Shown: positions 20,588 through 30,600 of the stretch, in pieces | Position numbering within the stretch: the stretch's first letter is position 1 | Layout: each line of letters starts with the position of its first letter | NCBI RefSeq assembly: GCF_001039355.2 | Contig: NW_019773749.1 | Span: 17,851-53,620 of the forward strand | DNA from: Lingula anatina | Taxonomy: Eukaryota; Brachiopoda; Lingulata; Lingulida; Lingulidae | Direction of reading: 5' to 3' | Length of the DNA: 35,770 bases | Translations under genes and position numbers: made by a program | Notes under the pieces: generated by a model | Told to the model about the DNA's origin: nothing | Database searches by the model: none | The model's input: only the letters and a program-made list of their open reading frames with translations

Positions 20588-21400
20588 CTACTGATCACAT
20601 TGAATAATGATGAAATTATATCAAACTGCTGATGTTTGTAAAATTTTGTGTTATCACTGGTAATGAGGATAGGTTGTAGATGAAGGACTGTTGTGATAGC
20701 GGAGTGGAAGACTATGTATTTATATGATGGTTGAAAATGATGTTTCCATTTTTGATAAAGTAACTGGGGGTACAAATGGTCTGCTACGTCACAAATATCT
20801 AAACTACATTTACAAGAGCCCCTGTACCCAAATTCTGTATGTAGGTCACGTATAATGTCAACTCAATCCATGTGAATTGTGGGCTTTGTCGGTACTTGGA
20901 TCAAAGTGTGGCACTCGTCGCAGTGCAACATTGTCCACAATTGGTAAAATTAAATGTTACATATCTTCCAAACCGAGGGAATTATGGGAAGAATACGGTA
21001 CCGAAACTGAAAAGTTCTCTCTAATTCTGGAACCATTAATGCTAGGGACCTCTTGTATTTTGCATTTAATAGAGCATATCAAGCCCAACACTGATGTTGT
21101 GTCCATTTTTGCTTTCCATATGGTTTATGAGTTACGCTGTATCAATAGTATATTGTGGTGGTGAAAATAAAATGTGCATTACGGTAATATGCATAAAATT
21201 GTGAACGTCTAGAAAAGATAATATAAGGCAAAGCGAGTCTGGTCGAAAATGACATGATTTCATGACATTAGAACATTTAGAATTACTGAGCACCTGTTCA
21301 TTAATTTCACCAAAAAGACATTTTCTTTATTTCAATTTATTTCATCCGTACGAAATTTAAGACACATTACAGTAACTTTAAAATTGCAACAATTAAGTCC
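20588..21400. other. TRIM 3' flank
   Basis: Holds the probable 3' UTR. Bases 20675-20735 resemble the 89-bp tandem repeat at 22449-22626. A 95-codon ORF at 20877-21164 is unrecognised and is not called a gene. Confidence 0.5.
21166..21171 (+). terminator. Candidate polyadenylation signal of TRIM gene
   Basis: AATAAA lies about 580 bases after the stop codon and is followed by a GT-containing stretch (ATGTGCATTACGG). It is the clearest canonical hexamer I saw downstream of the gene; actual use is inferred. Confidence 0.4.
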
Positions 21401-22215
21401 CTTACGTCTCCAAAACTGGCAGAGATAGACCCATAGTTGCTTTTGAAGTTGACTGTGAAATCATAAACTGGAACTGCGACCTTGAAACTGACCTTTGACC
21501 TACTTTTCACCATGGACTGAACTTTGCAACTTTTCAGTTCCTTATATCTCCATAACTGGCAGAGATAGGGTAATAGTTATTATTGAACTTGAATAGGATA
21601 TTATAAAACGACAATCTAATTGTGATTTAAAATTTGACCTTTAACCTACTTTTCATTATGAACTGACTCGCTTTGCCTTATATCTCCAAAAGAAGCAGAG
21701 ATACAGTCAAAGATAATATTGGACTTAATTAGGAAGTCTTATACTGGCAATCTAACTGTGACCTTTAGTTTACCTTTAGCCTACTTTTCACTGTGAACTG
21801 AACTTTGCAACTTTCCTATAGCTAAATCTCCAAACTGGTAGAAATACCCCCATAGACACTTTTAAACTTGAATAGGAACTTACATGCCGGCAATCCAACT
21901 GTGATCTTAAAATTCAAGGTTGGCCTTTTCCCTATGTATTGAATTAGACAGCTTTTAGTCCCTCATATTTTCAAAACTGGCAGAGATATGCTCTTAGTTA
22001 CTATTGAACTTGAATAGGAAGTCATACTGACAATCCAATTTTTGGCCTTTTTTTCGCCATGAACTGGTCTTTGCAAATTTCCCGTCCTTTTAAACCCCAA
22101 AACTGGTACAGAAATACCCATTGATAGTACTGAACTTGAATAGGAGCTCATATATTGACAGTTTCCTGTGATTTGACCCTTGATCTCCTTTTCGCCATGA
22201 AATGTACTTCACAAA
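21401..22215. repeat. Six-unit tandem array, ~125-145 bp monomers
   Basis: Monomers start near 21401, 21541, 21677, 21822, 21961 and 22085. Each opens with a CTTATATCTCCAAAACTGGC-like segment, then GCAGAGATA, TTGAACTTGAATAGGA, a TGACCTT-rich part, and TTTTCACCATGAACTG. Monomers are strongly diverged, so the array is old. The first carries TGACCTTTGACCT (21489-21501), a perfect DR1 nuclear-receptor half-site pair on the opposite strand. The flanks also share a TAGAGC..TCAAG..CAACACTG block (21069 and 22301). Confidence 0.8.
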
Positions 22216-22448
22216 TTTGGATTTGACGATTTACTTTTCCCCTTTATTTTGTTATAAATAGTAGTTTAACAAATCTAGAACTCCTGTTAACTGCATTTTG
22301 TAGAGCTTGTCAAGTACAACACTGTAGGTGGTGTCTTTTTTTCCCCGCAAATGCGCTTGCTACAGCTGGTGGTACAATACTTGGAGGCGGTATCGCCTCT
22401 CTGATCCTCTAATTTCTTATGAAAGGAAAACTTAGCATTGAGGATTAG
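22216..22448. other. Unassigned DNA between repeats
   Basis: Apart from the block shared with 21069, nothing recognisable. Confidence 0.4.
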
Positions 22449-22626
22449 TGTTAGATGTAGGAAACAGAAAATATGGTATAGTCAGTGTGTAGGACAGCAG
22501 TGATAGCAGGGTGGAAGACTAGCTATTTGTATATGATGTGTTAGATGTAGGAACTAGAACATAAGGTATAGTCAGTGTGTAGGATAGCAGTGATAGCAGA
22601 GTGGAAGACTAGGTATTTATATATGA
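22449..22626. repeat. 89-bp tandem duplication
   Basis: GTGTTAGATGTAGGAA begins both units (22449 and 22538). Each continues with GTATAGTCAGTGTGTAGGA and GTGGAAGACTA. A third, diverged relative lies at 20675-20735 just behind the TRIM stop. Confidence 0.85.
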
Positions 22627-22739
22627 TGGTCTGAATATGATAAAGTTTATTCAGTTCAAAGCTGAATCACTGTGGCAGTGCTCTGTGCACACATACTAGA
22701 TTGAAGTAAAAATTAAAAGATATGTTGGCATTTATTAGG

Positions 22740-22748
22740 TGTGTGTGT

Positions 22749-22799
<51 letters not shown>

Positions 22800-22800
22800 G
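22740..22800. repeat. Compound TG/AG microsatellite
   Basis: A TG run directly followed by a GA run. Confidence 0.95.
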
Positions 22801-23759
22801 GTTACCTTTCAAAGTTTCTTTGCTTTTTTTATTGTGTCAATATTTAATTGTACATAAACCAAAGGAGGATGCTTTACCCAAACCCTTTTTTGTGCTCATT
22901 TTGTTATGCCTAGCTGCTGTTTGTAATAAATGTTCTTTGTATTTAGTAAATTTCAATTAGTTATTTGTCTGCCATATTGTTTGTTTAAATGTCATTTTAG
23001 GCAATTATCTAATAGATTTTTTTTTTTTTTGCATTTTATTTGTTTGTTCCATTATTAAGCAATGGTTACAACTGCAATTTAATACATAATTAATAATAAG
23101 TTTATTATTCAGTTTAAATAGAACTTAATAAAATAATAAATGTAATAACAAGAATGTTTTTTTATTATTTTCATATAAAATTTTGCTTGTATTCTCAACT
23201 GTATGTATACATATACATTTATGCATTTTATTTATTTATTTTTTCTGTTTGCAACATGAATCATATAAATGATATGGACAGTGAGTTTTATTAGAGTTAA
23301 TATTGTTGGTCAATGACAATTAATATATATTTACGTGTGAAATTTAACTTTTATCTCAAATTAAATATACAGATGATGCTTTACTGATATTAATAGAATT
23401 AATATAATCTTATTTGTTTATACACCTGATAGTGTCATTGTATGATAGGGAGATATAGGTTATTAAGAGATAGGTTATAAAGCAAAATGTGTTATGTCGT
23501 TTCATACAACATACGTATATGACTATTTGTACTTAATATTTGAATTAATGGTTACTTATTAATACAAATAGTATATATGTATGCTTAAAGATTTGTTTTA
23601 CCTTAGATGCAATAATTCCAAGACTGATTCAATCACAATTGATCAATCATTGTAAATATTTTCAGAAATATTAAATGTCTGAAGGTGAATCAAGACAAAT
23701 GAAAACAACTTATAAATTGTTCTAAAGAAAAAAAATTACCTTATTTAAGTAATTTTTAC
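22801..23759. other. Very AT-rich non-coding DNA
   Basis: Dominated by A/T runs, with the dispersed block at 23608-23695 shared with 15103-15195. No ORF, RNA gene or transposon end was identified. Confidence 0.55.
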
Positions 23760-23873
23760 ATACACGTAGGTAAGGATCAAGTTTGAAAACAGGATTGTTT
23801 CATTGACAAAGGTTAAAAAGAAAACCGACGGTCTTTGTGCTATTTAAATTATCAACATACCCTTTTTCTACTC

Positions 23874-24112
23874 ATAAACCCCATTTCCATAGATTTTAGA
23901 TTGATCTATCCCTGTGAGGAGTCTCACCAGATTACTGTCAGCTTAGCCGGCTTAAGCGTCTGTCCCGCCTACTAAAAGCTGTAAGGGGATAATTAAATAT
24001 GGTGCACGCTCTGCTGACTGCAATTTAGCGTGAATCCCCAGGGAGTTAGGTCGATGTAAATCTTAATATCTGGATTGATCTAAAACTTTGGGAAAACACC
24101 CTTAAAATGTCT
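23874..24112. mobile_element. GATC-family MITE inserted into module B
   Basis: The left part has TAGATTGATCTATCCCTGTG and CAGATTACTGTCAGCTTAGC. The right part has GCTGACTGCAATTTAGCGTG, CCCAGGGAGTTAGGTCGATG and ATTGATCTAAAAC. The corresponding site in module A (about 17219) lacks it, so insertion followed the duplication. Ends lie next to TA-rich sequence; the target duplication is not certain. Confidence 0.65.
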
Positions 24113-24699
24113 TAAAATTATGTAACTTAAAATTCCTTTTTAAATGAATATAGCCGACCACCATCTGATTCAATCTTTTATTATTATTATTATTATCATC
24201 ATCGAGCATTTTCGTATTCGAAAAGTTTAATTGTAAGTTGTCACAAACATAGTCTCAGTCCTTTTTAATTGGTATTGGACAGAGTGATACTGTATCCTCA
24301 TCCTGGCGGTTGCTTAACTTACCTTACACGAGGAAGCATATGTGATTTATGTCTTCCCAGAAGAAATAGTCTCTAGGTCTCATGAATATTGATTACCCCA
24401 TCAGATTTCTTTGTCATCATAGACGAGTGTATATTCAGTTAAAAGTAGCGACGGTTATTTTTTTCAGAGGATATAGCTAAAATGTGCTCACAATTTTGTT
24501 TAATTAGAAATAATCTAATAAAACAAGCTTCGATCATATTTCTATTACATTTTTCTGTCATTGACAAATCCCCTATCATTGAAAACATTACAAGAGGACA
24601 TTGTGCTAGATCCAATGTTGAGTTTCAACTGGCCTTTAAGAATTTCCTAAGTATCTTTTTAGTCCTAAGGCACTTAAAGGGATATCTACATGTACGTGA

Positions 24700-24878
24700 C
24701 AGGCCAGTAGCCAGGGGGGGGGGGGGGGGTTGGGGGTTCGAAAGAGCCCCCTATTTTCTGGAAAAGGGTAAAGGTCCACTCTGGGTAAAATTTGAGCTAG
24801 GTACATGGGATTTATATGGTAAAAAGTCCACTTTTTCGGAAAAAGAACCCCCCTTTGAAATTGCTGGCTACGGGCCTG
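24700..24878. mobile_element. MITE with CAGGCC..TAGCC ends and G run
   Basis: Begins CAGGCCAGTAGCCAGG and ends CTGGCTACGGGCCTG, a clear terminal inverted repeat, with a G run after the left end and AACCCCCC before the right. It is flanked by CGTGA (24695-24699) and CGTAA (24879-24883), a probable 5-bp target duplication with one change. The paralogous site at 17624 reads CTACGTGATTATTAG, an empty site. The 133-codon ORF covering it is not a gene. Confidence 0.75.
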
Positions 24879-25354
24879 CGTAATTATTAGAATTTTCTTT
24901 AAAAATAGTGATGGACTGAAAGATTAAAAGTTTTCATATTTAACACATGACATGGACGTCCCATTATCGAACTCTATCCCAAACTAGAATTAATGAAGAA
25001 AAAGAAAAATAAACCGTGAGTAGTCACCAGCACTGAAATAATCATTAACACTGACATAATGAATACTCCTGTCTATTCCAATTTACAAGGCAGTGACACC
25101 ACCTTGGATTAAAAGTAATTTGTCATTGTCGTACAATGTATGCCTTCTCGGAAGACATAAAAAGACATGAGTTATAAAATATAGGAGACTGATGAAAGAG
25201 GAAATCCGTTATACTGAATATTTGATTCATATGAATAAAAACCCAACGAGATTTGTTCTGGGCTTAATACGAGTTGAGGGTAGAGAGGGAAACGGAGAGA
25301 AGGCGGCCGGGGTACCGACTGGAAAGTAGTATAGAAAGAGTATAAGAGACCATT

Positions 25355-25590
25355 CCCAAAGCCTATCGTACTGAATTTAGATTGATTTGTCTCCAAGGGA
25401 TTTCCACTAAATTATTATCAATGTAAGCGGTTTAAATGTCTGCCGCCTCGTCTACTGAAGCCGTTAGGGGGTAATTAAACAATGAAGCAAAGTTAATTCC
25501 CCCTAACTGATTCGGTAGGCGTAACCGACATATAAGCTGCTTCAGTCGATAGCAATTTAGCATGTATCCCTCATAAAGTTCTCTTGTTGT
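25355..25590. mobile_element. GATC-family MITE, copy shared with 18095-18347
   Basis: The interior AAGCGGTTTAAATGTCTGCC, GGGGGTAATTAA and CTGATTCGGTAGGCGTA are shared with the copy in module A, so the two are duplicates of one insertion. Confidence 0.6.
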
Positions 25591-25719
25591 CTACCCTGAG
25601 TAACGGGAAAAGGAGGAAACGGACGCATATTTAAGGGATTGCATTTAAAACATTTGAAAAAACGACTTTACAGGACCCTAGTAAAAGGGTGTGATGAGTA
25701 AATTTTGTTCTTTTCTTTT

Positions 25720-25720
25720 N
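25720..25720. other. Ambiguous base, likely contig join
   Basis: A single N where duplicated module B stops and unrelated MITE DNA begins. Like the Ns at 665 and 31851, it coincides with a break in repeat structure. Confidence 0.6.
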
Positions 25721-25723
25721 TTC

Positions 25724-25930
25724 CCAGAGATTTAGATTTAGATCGACCTAACTCCCTGGGGTTTTACGCTAAATTGCAGTCAGCTGAGTGCGCACCATAG
25801 TTAACTACCCCCTTACAGCTTTTAGTTGGCGGGACAGATGCTTAAGCCGGCTAAGCTGACAGTAATCTAGTGAGACTCCCCACAGGGATAGATCAATCTA
25901 AAATCTATGGGAATGGAGTCTTAGGTATGC
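25724..25930. mobile_element. GATC-family MITE, inverted relative to 23874-24112
   Basis: TAGATCGACCTAACTCCCTG, AAATTGCAGTCAGCTGAGTG, GGCGGGACAGATGCTTAAGC and CACAGGGATAGATCAATCTA form the reverse complement of the copy at 23874-24112 with few differences, making it a recently related copy. Confidence 0.7.
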
Positions 25931-26036
25931 CAGACATTTAAGCCTCTCAAACTGAATGTAATTTAGCAAGAATCCCCAAGAAGTTAGATTGATCCAGCTA
26001 GAACATAGGCTTATGGGAATGCTCCCTTAAAATTTA
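25931..26036. mobile_element. Half of a further GATC-family MITE
   Basis: TTTAGCAAGAATCCCCAAG, GTTAGATTGATCCAGCTAGA and ATGGGAATGCTCCCTTA form one complete end; the other end abuts the previous element. Confidence 0.5.
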
Positions 26037-26955
26037 TCCTAGTACAATCTAACTGACATTCTGGCTCAAAATACCAATATAATTGCTAGTACCCAAAATT
26101 CATAAACAGCAAAATGTTGATCATTCATAAGCTTGAATTTTATCCTGCTATAATCTATGTAATTGTTTGGCTAAAATGACAAAATGAGTTCTGGTATTGG
26201 TACATATAACTTACGGAAAATTATTAATACATCACACAACTCACCCACAAGGGGCTCTCTAGAATACAGAGATAAATCTTTGGTATAGCAATAGCATTAA
26301 ATAGTAAACAAAATCTGGACTATAAATTCTACCTCTATGTATCTTGTATAAATCGTTATTTGTACATTTAAATCCCATTTGAAGAGACATGCCAGACGTG
26401 ATAAATAATTTCACCTATTTCATGCATCTTACAATTGTATCAACTGGTCCAGACACGAGTCCTCACATCTTGTGTTACACTTTTCTGTATCCAAACACTT
26501 TGATAGATTCACAATATAACAAGCTGCCTTTCATGTAACTGAAAGAGTTGCCTAAACAGAGCTCACATGCTTGACACCACCATTCAGTTAACTGGATTAA
26601 TTCTGATTAGTCAAAACAGTTAAAAGGATACTTGTGAAAGGGACCCCCCACACACACACACAAACTGCCTTACATGATTTACATATACTGTATGAGCTTC
26701 TACACAAATACAAATGTAATACTGAATAATGTGGCAGTGCGGTGGGATGTGACAAAGCTGTGCAGTTGTGAAATATATTCCCTGTGAGATAATAAATGCA
26801 CTGCTTATATGCTTTTTTGCACTCAAATTCTGCACAATTAATTCCAAACTGGGATTATTTGTTTATTCTGCCAATAATGGGAGCTGGAGGTCAAGCTGTG
26901 AATTCTCCACCTTTCTAAGAGATATCTCATACAGGGTTCTATAATAAATTAACCC
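26037..26955. other. Non-coding DNA 3' of KDM1B-like gene, copy 1
   Basis: From 26356 on, this is the first of two near-identical copies (the other starts at 31852). Contains a short C run and CA repeat (26643-26663) that is longer in copy 2. No gene seen. Confidence 0.55.
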
Positions 26956-26984
26956 CATATCCTATAGGACATATGTTTCCTATA

Positions 26985-27345
26985 GAACTGATAGAATTCC
27001 TACTAAGTCCCACAGAGTCTTGTAGGAGTCCCATAGAGTCCTGTAGGAGTCCAATAGAGTCCTGTAGGAGTTAGTCCTGTAGGAGTCCCATAGAGTCCTG
27101 TAGGAGTCCTATAGAGTAATGTAGGAGTCCCATAGAGTCCTATAGGAGTCCTATAGAGTAATGTAGGAGTCATATAGTGTCCTGTAGGAGTTCCATACAG
27201 TCCTGTAGGATTGAGTTAGTCCTGTAGGAGTCCCATAGAGTCCTGTAGGAGTCATATAGAGTAATGTAGGAGTCATATAGAGTCTAGAGTCATGGAGGAG
27301 TCCTACAGAGTTCCACTGAGTCCTACAGGACATCCTACAGGAACA
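26985..27345. repeat. 21-bp minisatellite, long allele
   Basis: Roughly 16 imperfect units of GAGTCCTGTAGGAGTCCCATA lie 200-560 bases downstream of the KDM1B-like stop codon, with variants such as TAATGTAGGAGTCATATAGA. The unit contains TCCTRYAGGA palindromes, so single strands could fold. The equivalent array in copy 2 (32518-32730) is about 150 bases shorter, so this is a length-variable VNTR, possibly within the 3' UTR. Confidence 0.85.
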
Positions 27346-27542
27346 TTTTCTGATGGCTTTTTTTTTTCATCTTAAACAGATACTCATATCTAAAGTTGAA
27401 AGTCCTATGGTATACATGTACAACAACTCTTCTGTGACCTAAAACATAGTTCCCCTGACATAAAACATTTTTATCATCTTCCCCAAAGCAATATCATAGG
27501 TGTCACCACCATCTCTGCCTAGGGGCGTGAGTACATGCAGTG

Positions 27543-27644
27543 TCATGATTCTACTGTGTCTGGAAGTGTGATAATTTTGGCTGCCTCTCTCACTCCGCTC
27601 AGATAGGCTCCTGTGACTGTCTGTGGAAACTGACGCTGGGTGGC
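27543..27644 (-). CDS. KDM1B: KDM1B-like exon H (last), copy 1
   Basis: Acceptor CTTTTTCAACAG, then 33 codons (ATQRQFPQTVTGAYLSGVRE onward, ending DTVES) and a TGA. This is the C-terminal FAD-binding motif that closes the oxidase fold. Confidence 0.9.
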   Translation of the reverse strand, partial: ATQRQFPQTVTGAYLSGVREAAKIITLPDTVES

Positions 27645-30600
27645 CTGTTGAAAAAGAACCAGGAAGACGTTGAAACTATATACATCATTCTGACTTATAA
27701 TAAAACAATATTAAAGACAGCCACTAAATTTTGACTTATTCTAAACCAAACATTAAAAGTATATGCAAATATATGTGTTAATATAAATGTTGAGAATTAA
27801 TTGAGGTGAAAAAACAGGTATTTTCAAAACTTGGAAACTGGTCAAAATCTGCAATTTACAATATAACGATATTCAAAGCTATGCCTTAACTTGAGTTTAA
27901 AATTGTGATCCACCGGAACAAAATTAACACATCCTATGAAAATCTCAAACACAATAAATAAGATAAATAAATGAATAAAACAAATAAATTTTCTTTAGGC
28001 ACCATCCCCTCACCTCTCCACCAAAGAAAACTTTCTGGTCTACATCCTCAGCAACAATATCATAGGTGTCACCACCACTGCCAATAGGGACGTAGCTGTA
28101 CGCCATGCCTATGTTCTCCATACTGTGCCAGCGAGTAACAAACCACTTCTCAGGTTCTGGGATTGGCTGAATAGAAGAAATAAAAATATATACCAAGTAA
28201 GGCAGATTGATTACCAGTATCCATATGCAAGTGGTGGCAATGTACCTTTGTATATTAATTTTCAAGCATAATTTGAATACATTACTGAGAATTTTCAGGA
28301 AAGGCAATTTACAGTCAAGAAAAAAAAATGAAAGAAACTGGATAGAAAATTAATTTATCTTCCTACAACCTCTGCTGAGTATGTTTGTGCAGGTGTGGAG
28401 TGAGTGGTTTCTTGGGGTCCAAAGGAACAGCCCACTTGTCTTTGTGTTATGATGACACTACATATACTAGCAGTTATATGAGTAGAAGTTTTATCATTTC
28501 CCAATTTTTAAATTATAAAAATAAACGATTCTCTCTCTCTCTCTCTCTCTCTCTCAGTATTACAGAATTATACAAAATAATTCTGTAATAAACAAATAAA
28601 CAGAAATAAACAAAAATGTACACAAACCTTTTCAGGGAATAATTTTCCTAAAACCCCCACACAGCATTTGACAATCTCCTCATCAGTCTTCTCACTCTGA
28701 ACTTCCACAGCTTTCCCACTCAACTGGCTAATCAGGACAAAAGGGCTGCTAGGGTTATCCTTTAGTCAAAAGAAAAAGTATTTGTTTGCGTATACATTGG
28801 CATATAAGCCTGGCTTATCAGGACAATAGTGCCTTTAGGGTTATACTGAAGTCATAAGAATAAGTATTCATTTGCATATACTAGTATGTAGGCATTAAGC
28901 CTGGTATAGGGGGCATGGGAGGGTGGAATTTGGGTTAGAGGGGGGGTGCACAGATATGTTTTGAGAGACTGAAAACTTAATGGACCCACCTAAATGTAGC
29001 CCCGATGCTAGATATATATATGGTCAAATAATCAACTTCAACCCAGACAGATGTAAGCAAACTTGTACTAGTAGAAGGTAGTAAAGTTCCTCTGTAGTGT
29101 AATTAGATGTTAGAACTAAAGTGTACCATTATAGCTGCATCACAATGATATAATGCTTAACGTGAAAATTTATATAATACATAGCATATACTTTAAATGT
29201 AGACTTCTTTAGCACCAACCTTTGGCGTGAGATCATAGAACATACTGAAAAGGCCTCTCTGAGATTCATCTGAAGGCACATGGCCAAAAAAACCTGCTTT
29301 TTTTGCCTTGTTCTGCCAGAACCTCTCTGGGAACTGTAAGGCAATCTGAAAACAACAACAACATTTCAATTTATCTTTCATTACTGAGTGACATAACATA
29401 ACAGAATTTGATTTTATAGTAACGGACAAGCCCAGCAGCCATACAAATCATTTGATATCACCCCGAAGTGGAGAATTTAAGTTATCATGTACCATCAGCA
29501 TCCTTTAACTGGCTGATGATGAAGATTTCCAACACTCTTAAAAACAGGGTAACATTAATGATATAGACAGGTTCTAAATGGAATCACCTATTAACGCAAC
29601 ATGTTTTAATGGGAACAGAAGCAATATAAAAATATTATATTATAAATTTTGAATTGAAAAATAGATCTCCATAACTAAAAATAAATATTAGGTGAAACTG
29701 ACCAGGGCTTGGGCACATTTTCAAGAGACTAGTACCTTTTCTGTTACACCTGTCCCTAGTTTGTGGAAAGCCTTAACTTTATGTTCAGGTAAACTTGGGG
29801 TGAATGATATCACAGACTTCTGAAGTAGGGACAGTGGAACAGTGATTATCACCTGAAATAGTGAATATAATATAATATAATATAATATAATATAATATAA
29901 TATAATATAATATAATATAATATAATATAATATAATATCATCTTGAGATGACAGATGACTTTCTGCATTATAATAAAATATCTTTTTTTTTCTTTTTTTT
30001 AAATATTAATTCATTGCCACTAAGATTTAGACACCAGTTTGTACTGGTAAAAATGTTCAGATTTATAGGCAAATACATAATAATATTAATTTTTTATATT
30101 TTTTTATGCAATTATTCATATTCATACTCATATTAATAATGTGACTGATAATCTTGCTAGTCACCAGCTTATGTAACACCAAGTTTTCTAGGTAATACAG
30201 GGTGGGATAAAATTATGCAATGTTCCCACCTTGTCTGCTGTCCACTTCTGGCCATTTTCAGAACTGACCACTACTTTATCACCAGAGTAATCTACAGATT
30301 TCACCTGCAAGAAAAACAATACACATAAATATAAAAAAGATGAATTTCCAATGGAGGCATAACATAACTATAGTATATACATGTACATTGGACCATGTTC
30401 TACACTTGCAAAAAAAAAAAAAAAAAAAAAAAAATTCAAAGTTCATATAAACAGCAATACACATAAATATAAAAAAGATGAATTTCCAATGGAGGCATAA
30501 CATAAGTATAGTATATACATGTACATTGGACCATGTTCTACACTTGCAAAAAAAAAAAAAAAAAATTCAAAGTTCATATAAACAGCACTAAACCCCTGAT

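Larger units (their letters stand above)
23760..25719 (+). repeat. TRIM upstream module, copy B, cut at an N
   Basis: Matches 17080-18500 in order: AAGGATCAAGTTTGAAA, AACCGAC, CATACCCTTTT, ATATAGCCGACCACC, the ATT run, GTCACAAACATAGTCTC, the MITE, and the T-rich tract. It has two later transposon insertions (about 23874-24112 and 24700-24878). It ends at the N at 25720, at the point where copy A runs into the splice-acceptor-like tract and the TRIM gene. A second TRIM gene probably follows in the real chromosome but is missing here. Confidence 0.7.

Noticed and set aside
19165-20775. Minus-strand ORFs of 66-127 codons
   Set aside because: They are antisense shadows of the TRIM-NHL coding sequence and its 3' flank, with no independent domain.
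20877-21164. 95-codon ORF behind the TRIM gene
   Set aside because: No domain, no homology I can recognise, and it lies in the probable 3' UTR up to the AATAAA.
24720-24745. tRNA B-box-like GGTTCGAAA
   Set aside because: It lies inside the G-run MITE and no cloverleaf or A box is present.
24482-24883. 133-codon plus-strand ORF
   Set aside because: Its C-terminal part is the translated G-run MITE (poly-Gly) and the rest lies in duplicated non-coding DNA without a domain.
27151-27333. 60-codon repetitive ORF
   Set aside because: It is a translation of the 21-bp minisatellite, whose period is a multiple of three and so stays open by chance.
26985-27345. CRISPR-like array
   Set aside because: Repeats are contiguous without unique spacers and the DNA is animal nuclear; it is a minisatellite.
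28385-28588. 67-codon ORF with SLSLSLSL tail
   Set aside because: Intronic; the tail is the translated CT microsatellite. The copy-2 equivalent differs in length.
29948-30136. 62-codon ORF rich in Phe
   Set aside because: Intronic T-rich DNA between KDM1B exons, with no conservation pattern.
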